Of a DNA stretch of 42,339 nucleotides, positions 8,544-17,076 are shown piece by piece. The position numbers and the translations under genes are program-made. How positions within the stretch are numbered: the stretch's first letter is position 1; each line of letters begins with the position of its first letter. Under the pieces are notes generated by a model that saw only the letters and a program-made list of their open reading frames with translations, was not told the origin of the DNA and made no database searches. Source of the DNA: Rhodothermales bacterium (GTDB lineage: Bacteria; Bacteroidota; Rhodothermia; Rhodothermales; JAHQVL01); contig JAWXAX010000122.1 in NCBI GenBank assembly GCA_034439735.1, positions 1-42,339 on the forward strand, written 5' to 3'.

Positions 8544-8583
8544 CGCGCGCCGGATGGCCTGAAATGGCGGATAGGAGAAAACC

Positions 8584-9435
8584 ATGATGGGGAGGTTCGG
8601 CCCTACGTCCGTCGCGCGCGCGTCGCTGGGCGCGTTTGTGCTGCTCGGGCTTATCGCCGGGTGGGGATTCGATACCCGAGACCGTCCGATCGTTACCGCG
8701 TCCGACCCGGTGCGGGATTCGATTCCCGGTACCCTCGTTTCCTTCGAGATGATCCCCGTTCCCGGGGGGACAGTGACCATTCACACCGACAGCGGCGCCG
8801 TTGACGTTGAGGTCGCGCCGTTTCTGATCGGCCAGACGGAGATCACCTGGAACGAGTACGATGTGTTCGCCTACCGGCTGGACCTGCCGCCGGAGCGACG
8901 GACAGATCATGAGGATGCGACCTCGCGCCCGAGCCGGCCCTATGCTCCACCGGATTACGGCTTCGGGCACGACGGCTATGCCGCCATCTGTATTACCTAC
9001 CGCGCCGCGCAGGGTTACGCCGCCTGGCTCTCTGAAAAAACCGGCAAGACGTATCGGTTGCCCACCGAAGCCGAGTGGCAGTGGGCCAGCCAGGCCGCCG
9101 CACCGTCCAGCCCCGCCCTGAGCGCGGAAGCGCTTGCTGAAGTCGCCTGGTTCGCCGGCAACGCCGGCGATAAAACCCAGGCCGTGGCCACCAAAGCGCC
9201 CAACGGCCTCGGCCTATTCGATACGCTCGGCAACGTGGCCGAGTGGATCACCGGACACGACGGCAAGCCGGTCACGGCCGGCGGTTCGTTCCAGGACGAA
9301 GTCGATGCCGTACAGATCCACGCCCGGGCCAAACAGGCGCGGCCATGGAATCAAACCGACCCTCAGATACCCAAAAGCAAGTGGTGGTTGTCCGACGGAT
9401 ACTTCGTCGGCTTCCGGCTCGTACGCGAGCCATGA
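8584..9435 (+). CDS. SUMF1/FGE-sulfatase-domain protein lacking the catalytic cysteines
   Basis: 283 residues with an N-terminal hydrophobic anchor (ASLGAFVLLGLIAGWGF). The domain follows from MIPVPGGTVTI through IGQTEITWNEY, RLPTEAEWQWA, LGNVAEWITG and AGGSF to FVGFRLVREP, the standard formylglycine-generating-enzyme fold. The segment after AGGSF has no Cys pair, unlike true FGE and unlike the homologue at 21273. It is therefore probably a binding or structural member, not a sulfatase activator. Alternative starts ATG 8584 and 8587 are adjacent. The gene is divergent from apbE and 40 bp upstream of an exported Gfo/Idh oxidoreductase, with which it probably forms an operon. Confidence 0.85.
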   Translation: MMGRFGPTSVARASLGAFVLLGLIAGWGFDTRDRPIVTASDPVRDSIPGTLVSFEMIPVPGGTVTIHTDSGAVDVEVAPFLIGQTEITWNEYDVFAYRLDLPPERRTDHEDATSRPSRPYAPPDYGFGHDGYAAICITYRAAQGYAAWLSEKTGKTYRLPTEAEWQWASQAAAPSSPALSAEALAEVAWFAGNAGDKTQAVATKAPNGLGLFDTLGNVAEWITGHDGKPVTAGGSFQDEVDAVQIHARAKQARPWNQTDPQIPKSKWWLSDGYFVGFRLVREP

Positions 9436-9475
9436 TGGCTGCCACACCGCACAACGAAACCAGAAGGTGTAAACG

Positions 9476-10789
9476 ATGAGTAGCTTCAACGACCCGCGCT
9501 TCTCCCTATCACGCCGGCAATTCGTCCAGACCACGGCGGCCGCCACGGCCGGCCTCATGGCGTCCGGCAATTTTGCGTTCGCCCGGGGCGCGGATGCCAT
9601 CCGCGTGGGCGTCATCGGCTGCGGAGGGCGCGGCACGGGTGCGGCGGTACAGGCCCTGAGCTCGGGCCAGAACGTACAGCTCGTCGCGATGTGTGATGCG
9701 TTCCAGGATCGTCTCGACATGAGCCTGATGAGCATCATGGAAGAAGTGGAGGACAAGACCCGTATCGCGGTGCCCGAAGATGCGCGCTTCGTCGGATTCG
9801 ACGGGTATAAAGAGGTGATCAAGCGGAGCGATGTGATCATCCTGACCACCCCTCCCGGCTTCCGCCCGATACACTTTGCCGCAGCCGTCGAAGCCGGCAA
9901 ACACGTGTTCATGGAAAAACCCGTCGCCACCGATGCGCCGGGTATCCGCAGCGTGCTGGCCTCGGCCGAAATCGCGAAGCAGAAAAAACTCAACGTGGTC
10001 GTCGGTCTCCAGCGCCATTACCAGCACGTGTACCGGGAGTGGGTGCAGCGCATTCACGACGGCGCCATCGGAGACATCACCTCGTCGCGCGTGTACTGGA
10101 ACAGCGATGGGGTATGGGTGCGACCGCGCGAGGCCGGCCAGACCGAGATGGAGTACCAGATGCGCAACTGGTATTACTTCAACTGGTTGTGTGGCGACCA
10201 CATCAACGAGCAACACATCCACAATATCGACGTCGGCAACTGGGTCAAGAAAGGATATCCCGTACGCGCCCAGGGCATGGGCGGCCGGCAGGTCCGCAAC
10301 GGCAAAGAGTTCGGGGAGATCTTCGACCACCACTTCGTCGAATACGAATATGCCGACGGCAGCCGGATGTACAGCCAGTGCCGGCACATCGAAGGGACGA
10401 TGAGCCGCGTCACCGAGGCGTTTCAGGGCACCAGCGGCTCCGCGCCGCAACCCGGTCTGCTCCTCACGTCGAGCGGCCACTCGATCTGGTCCTACGACGA
10501 TAAAAACGACCCGAACCCGTACCAGGTAGAGCACGACGAACTCTTCGCGGCCATCGCCGCCGGCGAGTGTAAGTTCGCCGATGCTGAAAACGGCGCCTAC
10601 AGCACGATGACCTCCATCCTGGGCCGTATGGCCACCTATTCGGGCCAGGTGATCGAATGGAACGACGCGCTGAACTCGAACCTCAGCCTCATGCCGAAGA
10701 AATTCGCCTGGGACGCCCCACCGCCCGTCCTTCCCGATGAATACGGGTTCTACCCGGTCGCCGTGCCGGGCAAAACGGTCGTCCTGTAA
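9476..10789 (+). CDS. Gfo/Idh/MocA family oxidoreductase with Tat signal
   Basis: 437 residues. SRRQFVQTTAAATAG at residues 12-26 is a twin-arginine leader ending near FAFARG. The Rossmann motif VGVIGCGGRG is at 44-53 and the EKP catalytic lysine motif (MEKPVATD) at 146-153. The C-terminal half contains DHINEQHIHNID, which supplies the usual His/Asp residues. The family binds NAD(P) tightly and oxidises or epimerises sugars; Tat-exported members carry their cofactor across folded. It belongs to the second half of the sugar block with another Gfo/Idh protein at 11948. Substrate is not readable. Confidence 0.92.
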   Translation: MSSFNDPRFSLSRRQFVQTTAAATAGLMASGNFAFARGADAIRVGVIGCGGRGTGAAVQALSSGQNVQLVAMCDAFQDRLDMSLMSIMEEVEDKTRIAVPEDARFVGFDGYKEVIKRSDVIILTTPPGFRPIHFAAAVEAGKHVFMEKPVATDAPGIRSVLASAEIAKQKKLNVVVGLQRHYQHVYREWVQRIHDGAIGDITSSRVYWNSDGVWVRPREAGQTEMEYQMRNWYYFNWLCGDHINEQHIHNIDVGNWVKKGYPVRAQGMGGRQVRNGKEFGEIFDHHFVEYEYADGSRMYSQCRHIEGTMSRVTEAFQGTSGSAPQPGLLLTSSGHSIWSYDDKNDPNPYQVEHDELFAAIAAGECKFADAENGAYSTMTSILGRMATYSGQVIEWNDALNSNLSLMPKKFAWDAPPPVLPDEYGFYPVAVPGKTVVL

Positions 10790-10799
10790 AACATAAAAC

Positions 10800-10914
10800 G
10801 TTTGCACGTTGAACGTTGGATCGTTGTTCGATGAAACGGTTCGCGTTCAACGTGCAAACTCCCCATCGCTACTCGCTACTCGCTAATCGTTTAATCGCTA
10901 ATCTCGAATCCCGA
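10800..10914. repeat. 16-bp inverted repeat plus TCGCTAATCG words in the spacer
   Basis: GTTTGCACGTTGAACG (10800-10815) is perfectly matched by CGTTCAACGTGCAAAC (10844-10859), with a 28-nt loop. After it come ACTCGCTACTCGCTAATCG and TTTAATCGCTAATC words, the same word family that forms the long array at 13144. No coding potential is apparent; an open frame runs through it only by accident. Confidence 0.75.
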
Positions 10915-11823
10915 ATGGATCGTCGCAATTTCGTCAAAACCGGCCTCGCCGCCGGCACCGCCGCGTTTGGCGCCCCCGCCTTCAACCGGCTGACCAACCC
11001 CTCGGCTGCGGCTTTCAAGCTGCATTACGCCCCGCATTTCGGCATGTTCGAGCAGCACGCCGGCAAAGACCTGGTCGACCAGGTGAAGTTCATGGCCGAT
11101 GCGGGATTCACGGCCATGGAGGACAACGGGATGAAGGGCCGGTCCGTGGCGGACCAGGAGCGCATCGCCGCCGAAATGGGCCGGCGGGGGATGATGATGG
11201 GCGTGTTCGTTGCCCACAAAATCTACTGGACCGAACCGAACCTGGCCAGCGGCAAGGCGGACCTCCGCGACGAGTTTCTTGCGGATATCCGAAGCTCGGT
11301 CGATGTCGCCAAACGCGTGAATGCAAAGTGGATGACGGTGGTCCCGGGGTTTGTCGACCTGCGCCTGGAGATGGCGTACCAGACGGCGCATGTCGTCGAG
11401 TCGCTCAAACAGGCGAGCGCGATCCTGGAGCCTCACGGCCTCACCATGGTCCTAGAGCCCCTGAATTTCTATAACCACCCGGGGCTGTTTCTGACAAAGG
11501 TGCCGCAGGCGTACGAGATCTGCAAAGCGGTTGGTAGCCCGGCCTGTAAGATCCTGGACGACCTGTACCACCAGCAGATCCAGGAGGGCAACCTGATTCC
11601 TAACATCGACCTCGCCTGGGACGAGATCGCCTATTTCCAGATCGGCGACAACCCCGGCCGCAACGAGCCCACGACAGGGGAGATCAACTACAAGAATATC
11701 TTCAAACACATCCACGGCAAAGGCTTCACCGGCATCCTCGGCATGGAACACGGCAACGCCGCCCCCGGCAAAGAAGGCGAATCCGCCCTGATCCAGGCGT
11801 ATCAAGAAGTGGATGGGTTTTAG
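10915..11823 (+). CDS. Hydroxypyruvate isomerase-like TIM-barrel protein, Tat-exported
   Basis: 302 residues. I start at ATG 10915 because it opens with MDRRNFVKTGLAAGTAAFGAP, a clean twin-arginine leader; an in-frame ATG at 10816 would only add translated repeat sequence. The barrel resembles Hyi and related sugar isomerases: MVLEPLNFYNHPG, ILDDLYHQQIQEGN, FQIGDNPGRNEPTTGEINY and ILGMEHG contain the expected Glu/Asp/His metal ligands. It may act on a keto sugar made by the neighbouring oxidoreductases. Spacers on both sides are repeat-rich. Confidence 0.88.
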   Translation: MDRRNFVKTGLAAGTAAFGAPAFNRLTNPSAAAFKLHYAPHFGMFEQHAGKDLVDQVKFMADAGFTAMEDNGMKGRSVADQERIAAEMGRRGMMMGVFVAHKIYWTEPNLASGKADLRDEFLADIRSSVDVAKRVNAKWMTVVPGFVDLRLEMAYQTAHVVESLKQASAILEPHGLTMVLEPLNFYNHPGLFLTKVPQAYEICKAVGSPACKILDDLYHQQIQEGNLIPNIDLAWDEIAYFQIGDNPGRNEPTTGEINYKNIFKHIHGKGFTGILGMEHGNAAPGKEGESALIQAYQEVDGF

Positions 11824-11944
11824 GTTGCAGGTTCTCAAGTTGCAGGTTACAGGTTTCTTATATGTGAACCTGGTGCCATAACTCAATCACGCGCAACCTT
11901 CCAACCTGCCTACCTCCAACCTGCCAACCTGCCAACCTGCAACC
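11823..11944. repeat. GGTTGCA/TGCAACC inverted-repeat spacer
   Basis: GGTTGCAGGTT (11823-11833) is mirrored by AACCTGCAACC (11934-11944) at the two ends of the spacer. Inside, AAGTTGCAGGTTACAGG occurs on the left, and four copies of a CCAACCTG word occur on the right. The whole spacer can pair end to end. Repeat sequence begins on the last base of the stop codon upstream and ends 3 bp before the next ATG. Confidence 0.72.
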
Positions 11945-11947
11945 AAC

Positions 11948-13120
11948 ATGTCTCTCGGTAGAAAAATTCGATACGGAATGGTGGGCGGCGGCCCGGGCGC
12001 GTTTATCGGCGCGGTGCATCGCAAGGCCGCGGCGCTGGACGGTGAGATTGAACTGGTGGCCGGCGCTTTCTCGTCGTCGCCCGAGAAATCGGCCCAGCAG
12101 GGCCGTGAGCTCTACCTCGACCCCGCGCGTGTCTACGGTTCCTACAAAGAAATGGCGGATCGGGAGAGTAAGCTGCCGCTCGGCGAACGGATCGACTTCG
12201 TCTCCATCGACACCCCGAATAACTCGCATTATGAGATCGCGAAGACGTTCATCGAAGCCGGCTTCCATGTCGTGTGCGACAAGCCAATGACGATGACCGT
12301 TCAGGAGGCAGAGGACCTCTGCCGGCTCGTCAAGAAGTACGACGCCGTATTCACCCTCACCCATAATTACACCGGCTACCCGATGGTGAAAGAGGCGCGG
12401 CACCTCATCCGCGCCGGCAAACTGGGCACCCTCCGTAAGGTGGTCGTGGAGTACCCCCAGGGCTGGCTCGCGACCTTCCTGGAAGGCGATGGCGCCAAAC
12501 AGGCGGTGTGGCGGACGGACCCCAAGCAGGCCGGCGTCTCCTCGGCCATCGGAGACATCGGCTCCCATGCTGAAAACCTCGCACGGTATATCACGGGGCT
12601 GGAGATCGAACGCATCTGCGCCGACCTCACCACGTTCGTCCCGGGCCGGAAACTCGAGGACGACGCCAACATGCTGGTGCACTACAAAGGCGGCGCCCGC
12701 GCCGTGTTGTATTGCTCACAGGTGTCCGTGGGCGAGGAGAACAACCTCAAGATCCGCGTCTACGGTACGGAGGCCTCCATCGAATGGCACCAGGAGCATC
12801 CGAATTACCTGTATTTCCGCCCGGCTAGTGGTCCGGAAGAGGTGCTCAAGCGCGGCAACGGCTACCTGAGCGATGCCGCTAAGCACCACAGCCGGCTCCC
12901 CTCCGGCCACCCGGAGGCGTTCCTTGAGGCCTTCGCCAACATCTACGTCAACGCGGCTCGTACGATCGCCGCGAAGTTGGCCGGCGTCAAGCCGGGCCCG
13001 TTCGACACCGACTTCCCCACCGTCCAGGACGGCGCCGTTGGCGTCCACTTCATCCATAAAGCCGTCGAAAGCGGCCAGAAAAAAGGATGGGTCGATGCCG
13101 GCTACACCCCGCCCACATGA
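11948..13120 (+). CDS. Gfo/Idh/MocA family oxidoreductase (cytoplasmic)
   Basis: 390 residues without a leader. The N terminus has [14 protein letters not shown] (Rossmann, residues 8-21), [16 protein letters not shown] and the catalytic CDKPMTMT at 110-117. [15 protein letters not shown] supplies the conserved acidic and His residues of the C-terminal domain. The protein lies in an isomerase/oxidoreductase run and shares this layout with inositol and levoglucosan dehydrogenase-type clusters. Its cytoplasmic location contrasts with the exported homologue at 9476, so two successive oxidation steps in different compartments are possible. Confidence 0.93.
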   Translation: MSLGRKIRYGMVGGGPGAFIGAVHRKAAALDGEIELVAGAFSSSPEKSAQQGRELYLDPARVYGSYKEMADRESKLPLGERIDFVSIDTPNNSHYEIAKTFIEAGFHVVCDKPMTMTVQEAEDLCRLVKKYDAVFTLTHNYTGYPMVKEARHLIRAGKLGTLRKVVVEYPQGWLATFLEGDGAKQAVWRTDPKQAGVSSAIGDIGSHAENLARYITGLEIERICADLTTFVPGRKLEDDANMLVHYKGGARAVLYCSQVSVGEENNLKIRVYGTEASIEWHQEHPNYLYFRPASGPEEVLKRGNGYLSDAAKHHSRLPSGHPEAFLEAFANIYVNAARTIAAKLAGVKPGPFDTDFPTVQDGAVGVHFIHKAVESGQKKGWVDAGYTPPT

Positions 13121-13143
13121 TCAACGCCCATTTGCTGAATCAC

Positions 13144-13325
13144 CAATCGCTTAATCGCTAATCGCTTAATCGCTAATCGCTAATCGCTTAATCGCTAATC
13201 GCTTAATCGCTAATCGCTTAATCGCTAATCGCTTAATCGCTAATCGCTTAATCGCTAATCGCTTAATCGCTAATCGCCTAATCGCTAATCGCTTAATCGC
13301 TAATCGCTTAATCGCTAATCGCTAA
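13144..13325. repeat. 15-bp (7+8) tandem repeat array, TAATCGC/TTAATCGC
   Basis: About 24 alternating copies of TAATCGC and TTAATCGC (mostly a regular 15-mer) fill the whole spacer between two genes. Deviations are few: one CAATCGC at the left edge, two places with consecutive 7-mers, and one CTAATCGC. The array ends 4 bp before ATG 13330. There are no spacers, so it is not CRISPR. Short versions of the same words lie at 10870-10905. Confidence 0.95.
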
Positions 13326-13329
13326 CCCC

Positions 13330-14331
13330 ATGTCCCGCCCAGTAACCCTCTTCACCGGCCAGTGGGCCGACCTCCCGCTGGCAACCCTCGCCGAAAAAGC
13401 GGACGACTTCGGCTTCGACGGCCTCGAACTCGCCTGCTGGGGCGATCATTTCGATGTCCAGAAGGCGCTGTCGGACCCTACGTACTGCCAGAGCCGCCAC
13501 GACATCCTGAAGAAAAACGACCTCGGGGTGTGGGCTATCAGTAATCACCTGGTTGGCCAGGCCGTGTGCGACCACATCGACATCCGGCACAAATCCATCC
13601 TCCCGCCGCACGTCTGGGGCGACGGTAACCCCGAAGGCGTCCGCCAGCGCGCGGCGAAGGAGATGATGGATACCGCCCGCGCCGCGGCCAAACTGGGTGT
13701 CAAGGTGGTCAACGGCTTTACCGGAAGCAGCATCTGGCATCTGCTGTACTCCTTCCCGCCGGTTTCGGCCGATATGATCGAGGCCGGCTTCAAGGACTTC
13801 GCCGACCGCTGGAATCCCATCCTCGATGTGTTCGACGAGGTAGGCGTCCGCTTCGCCCTCGAAGTCCACCCGACGGAGATCGCGTTCGACATCTCGTCCG
13901 CCCGCAAAGCCCTGAAGGCCATTGGCAACCGGCCGGCCTTCGGCTTTAACTACGATCCGAGCCACTTTGGGTACCAGGGCGTCGACTATATCGGGTTCAT
14001 CGAGACGTTCGGCGACCGCATCTACCACACCCACATGAAAGATGTCTGGTGGTCCGACAAGCCTAAAGAAGCCGGCGTCTTCGGTGGCCACATCGAATTT
14101 GGTCATCGTGACAGGTTCTGGGATTTCCGCTCCATCGGCCGCGGCGCGATCGACTTCGAGGAGATCGTCCGCATGCTCAATCGTGTCGGATACACCGGGC
14201 CGCTCTCGATCGAATGGGAGGACTCCGGCATGGATCGTGAGCACGGCGCCGAGGAGGCCTGCTCGTTCGTCAAAGGCGTCGATTTCGCCCCCGCCCACGG
14301 CGCCTTCGATGCCGCTTTCGCCAAAAAATAA
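13330..14331 (+). CDS. Sugar phosphate isomerase/epimerase family TIM-barrel protein
   Basis: 333 residues, no leader. [17 protein letters not shown] opens a TIM barrel with [68 protein letters not shown] and [13 protein letters not shown], giving the usual Glu-Asp-His-Glu metal site. It matches a widespread cytoplasmic group found beside Gfo/Idh oxidoreductases. With the gene at 11948 it makes a likely functional pair, separated only by the tandem array. A role on keto sugars or 3-keto-glycosides is plausible but unproven. Confidence 0.92.
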   Translation: MSRPVTLFTGQWADLPLATLAEKADDFGFDGLELACWGDHFDVQKALSDPTYCQSRHDILKKNDLGVWAISNHLVGQAVCDHIDIRHKSILPPHVWGDGNPEGVRQRAAKEMMDTARAAAKLGVKVVNGFTGSSIWHLLYSFPPVSADMIEAGFKDFADRWNPILDVFDEVGVRFALEVHPTEIAFDISSARKALKAIGNRPAFGFNYDPSHFGYQGVDYIGFIETFGDRIYHTHMKDVWWSDKPKEAGVFGGHIEFGHRDRFWDFRSIGRGAIDFEEIVRMLNRVGYTGPLSIEWEDSGMDREHGAEEACSFVKGVDFAPAHGAFDAAFAKK

Positions 14332-14340
14332 CCGGTCGTA

Positions 14341-14362
14341 CGGACACGACACCTCGTGTCCG
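14341..14362. repeat. 9-bp palindrome downstream of the isomerase gene
   Basis: CGGACACGA (14341-14349) pairs perfectly with TCGTGTCCG (14354-14362) over a 4-nt loop, 9 bp after the stop codon. No T-tract follows. It resembles the palindrome at 1077 in position and in its ACCTCG core, so both may be members of one dispersed family. Confidence 0.6.
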
Positions 14363-14383
14363 GGCTGAAAAACCCGCACCTAC

Positions 14384-14743
14384 GTGAAACCTCTCAACGT
14401 CATCAGCGCCGGCATGACCGTCCTTTTCGTCGTCTGGGCCTATTACCAGCTGGACGATGTGGATGGCGAGGCCGCGATCTGGGCCGCGGCGTATGGGGTC
14501 GCGGCCGTGATTAGTGCGCTGTTCGTATTCCGCAAAATCGCCCTTATGCCTGTCGCGATCGTGGCCGGGCTGTATCTCCTCTGGGCGCTTGTAAACATCC
14601 CGCGCATCGAACTGCAAAGCTCGCTGTTTGGCGCCGAGGTGTGGATGCAGAACGAGTTGCTTCGCGAGACGGGCGGATTGCTGATCATGGTCCTGTGGCT
14701 GGGTGTGCTCACGCTGCATCTATACCGTCGAGGCAGAGGGTGA
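14384..14743 (+). CDS. Small membrane protein, TMEM220-like
   Basis: 119 residues from GTG 14384. It has four hydrophobic segments: VISAGMTVLFVVWAYYQL, AAAYGVAAVISALFVF, LMPVAIVAGLYLLWAL and GGLLIMVLWLGVLTLHLY. The order, the aromatic first helix followed by an acidic loop, and the polar ELLRETGG stretch before the last helix resemble the TMEM220 family, whose function is not established. Its end overlaps a longer open frame of the next gene, but that gene's start is placed downstream. Confidence 0.7.
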   Translation: MKPLNVISAGMTVLFVVWAYYQLDDVDGEAAIWAAAYGVAAVISALFVFRKIALMPVAIVAGLYLLWALVNIPRIELQSSLFGAEVWMQNELLRETGGLLIMVLWLGVLTLHLYRRGRG

Positions 14744-14873
14744 CGGCGACTTGGGCCGGCTGAACCTTCAGCGGAGGCAGACGTACTTCCTGGGCACGGT
14801 GCGCACCCCAGCGCATCGTGCCCTTTTTGATTCACCCCCCGTTTCGTCCGTCTGGCCCCCCACATGGTGCGGT

Positions 14874-15845
14874 ATGCGCGACTGGCAGGTCCTCGTTTTA
14901 TGCATGGCTATGAGCATCGGTGCCTCCCCGGTGCGCGCACAGCCGCATGTGCTCGGGCCGGAGGTAGTGATGGGGGGCCTCGAGGATCGTGGGCACGTAC
15001 TCGCCGTCGCGTTGCACCCGGAATACTGGGCGGCGTACGACGTCGAACGTGGCAGTCTGTATCGGGTGTGGAAAGGATCGCTGGATGAGGAGAACGGTGC
15101 GTCCGGAGCCGCGGTGCGCGGGCAGGTGGTCCAGCGAGATACCGAGGGCGAGGCATGGCGGCTCCGCATCGCCGGCCGCGACACCACGACGACGTTTCGG
15201 TATCTCGGCTTTAGGAAGGAAACGGACCAAATCGTGCTCAGTTACGCGTTAGCGGTGGGAGATAGCGGACGGATCCTCGTCGACGAGACCCCGCGGCTGA
15301 TCGTTTCCGAGGCCGGTCACCCCGAGTTGCGCCGGCGCTTTGTGGTGCACGACGCCCCGCCCGAGGTGGAGGTGCTCCACCGGGTCGAAATCGAACACGC
15401 CGCCGTGCAGGATGCCGTAGTATACGAAGGGATACTGTTCCGCACCGAAGGCCGACGCCACCGCCATGGCTGGGGCATCACCTACGATGTCGGGGGATGG
15501 GTCGTCCTATCGCCCGATGGGCGGGTTTCCGACGTGATTACACAGTACGGCCTTGACGTCCTGCGCCGTGTCGCCCGCGACGCCGAAGCACCGGCCCTAA
15601 CACCGGAGGCTTTCCGTCGCCACCCGCCCGTGGCTCTGCGTACGATCGGCCATTCGCCCGCTCAGTCCGCTCCCTCGTCACCAGACTCGGCTGTCGCCGC
15701 GCCGTCGGGCACCCGGGACATTCCGGTCGAGGAGCACCAGAGCAACACACCTTGTTTTTGGGCCGGACCTCCGCCCTTCGACCATTCCGTGGCCACGGGA
15801 AACCCCACGCGAGGGGTGACCTGCGCCCCATCGGCAGAGCTTTAA
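14874..15845 (+). CDS. Secreted protein with an orphan domain of cytochrome/PQQ-dehydrogenase assemblies
   Basis: 323 residues from ATG 14874, chosen because it opens with a signal peptide (MRDWQVLVLCMAMSIGASPVRA). The first 60 mature residues carry VLAVALHPEYWAAYD, SLYRVWKG and a GxVVQ-like stretch. I recognise this as the module (VALHxxLWVAYD...YKVWKG) that normally begins large secreted c-type cytochrome or sugar dehydrogenase proteins of Bacteroidota and Planctomycetota. Here no CxxCH haem motif or dehydrogenase domain follows. The tail (about residue 245 on) is rich in Ser/Pro/Ala and ends with two Cys. Function unknown. Confidence 0.72.
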   Translation: MRDWQVLVLCMAMSIGASPVRAQPHVLGPEVVMGGLEDRGHVLAVALHPEYWAAYDVERGSLYRVWKGSLDEENGASGAAVRGQVVQRDTEGEAWRLRIAGRDTTTTFRYLGFRKETDQIVLSYALAVGDSGRILVDETPRLIVSEAGHPELRRRFVVHDAPPEVEVLHRVEIEHAAVQDAVVYEGILFRTEGRRHRHGWGITYDVGGWVVLSPDGRVSDVITQYGLDVLRRVARDAEAPALTPEAFRRHPPVALRTIGHSPAQSAPSSPDSAVAAPSGTRDIPVEEHQSNTPCFWAGPPPFDHSVATGNPTRGVTCAPSAEL

Positions 15846-16053
15846 CGGTCGCCTCTCGCCTGCGTTACCCTTCTCGCTTTACCCTTTCGCGCGCCCGTGA
15901 CGATACCGTATATTGTCGCCACACGTCCGTGCATTCGGTACGCGTCTTGCGGACGCATCGACATCTTCTCTTGCGCGCCCCCACTTCGGCGTCGTGGCAT
16001 CCACCCCACAGGCCACTACCGTCGACGGCGCCGACATCGCTTTATCATCACCC

Positions 16054-17076
16054 ATGATGCTTCGTACCCGCGCGCACGCACGCGCCGGTCTGATCGGAAA
16101 CCCGTCGGATGGGTATTTCGGGAAGACGATTTCGTTCATCGTCCGCAACTTCGGCGCTGAAATCACCTGTTATGAGTCACCCCGCGTGGTCATCATGCCG
16201 GGGCCGCGCGATCATCTGACCTTCCAGAGCCGTGAGGCGCTGGTGTCGGACGTGCGGCTAAACGGTTATTACGGAGGGATCCGGCTGATCAAGGCGACGA
16301 TCAAAGCGTTCAGCGATTCCTGCGACGAGCGGGGCATCGTGCTGGACCGCCGTAACTTTACGATCGAATACCAGACGAACATTCCGGTTCGTGTGGGTCT
16401 CGCCGGCTCGAGCGCCATCATCACCGCCACGATGCGTGCGTTGATGACGTTTTACGGGGTCGAGATCGATCTGCCCCTGCTGCCCAACCTCATCTTGCGT
16501 GTCGAAACCGAAGAACTCGGCATCGGGGCCGGCCTGCAGGACCGCGTGATCCAGGTCTACGAAAACGCCGTCTACATGGATTTCGACCGCGAGCTGATCG
16601 CGCAGCAGGGGTACGGGCACTACGAATATGTCGATCTGGCCAGCCTCCCCCCGCTTTTCATCGCCTACCACGACAACCTGTCCGAGGGCACCGAGATCAC
16701 CCACAACGATTTGCGAAGCCGGTTCAACCGGGGCGACCGGGCGGTGGTGGAGGGAATGAAGACGTTCGCCGGCTTCGCCGAAGAGGCGCGCCAGCTGATC
16801 GCCACGGGGCGAGGCCGCGAAATTGGTCCGCTGATGGACGCCAACTTCGATCTTCGCGAGCGGCTCGTCCGGATCAGCGAAGGCAACATCCGACTCATTC
16901 AAACGGGCCGCCGCCTCGGCGCCCACACGAAGTTCGCCGGCTCGGGCGGCGCCATCGTTGGCGCGTACGACGGCGACCCCGAACGGCTGGAGCGGCTTCG
17001 CGCCGCCTATGAAGCCTTCGGCGCCCGCCTGATTCAACCCATCATCGAACCCATCCTACACGAGGTCCACGCATGA
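16054..17076 (+). CDS. GHMP kinase, plant glucuronokinase-like
   Basis: 340 residues from ATG 16054 (16057 is an alternative). GLIGNPSDGYFGKTISF at residues 12-28 and RVGLAGSSAIITA (113-125) are the GHMP substrate and ATP motifs. EELGIGAGLQDRV and FAGSGGAIVGAY follow in the expected order. The N-terminal phrase and the GYYGGIRLI segment match plant glucuronokinase more than galactokinase or homoserine kinase. The predicted reaction is D-glucuronate (or a related sugar) + ATP to the 1-phosphate. The stop overlaps the galU start by 4 bp (ATGA), implying coupled translation and a salvage route to a UDP-sugar. Confidence 0.85.
   Translation: MMLRTRAHARAGLIGNPSDGYFGKTISFIVRNFGAEITCYESPRVVIMPGPRDHLTFQSREALVSDVRLNGYYGGIRLIKATIKAFSDSCDERGIVLDRRNFTIEYQTNIPVRVGLAGSSAIITATMRALMTFYGVEIDLPLLPNLILRVETEELGIGAGLQDRVIQVYENAVYMDFDRELIAQQGYGHYEYVDLASLPPLFIAYHDNLSEGTEITHNDLRSRFNRGDRAVVEGMKTFAGFAEEARQLIATGRGREIGPLMDANFDLRERLVRISEGNIRLIQTGRRLGAHTKFAGSGGAIVGAYDGDPERLERLRAAYEAFGARLIQPIIEPILHEVHA

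Noticed and set aside
13144-13325. CRISPR array
   Set aside because: The units are directly contiguous 7-8-mers without unique spacers, and no cas genes are present.
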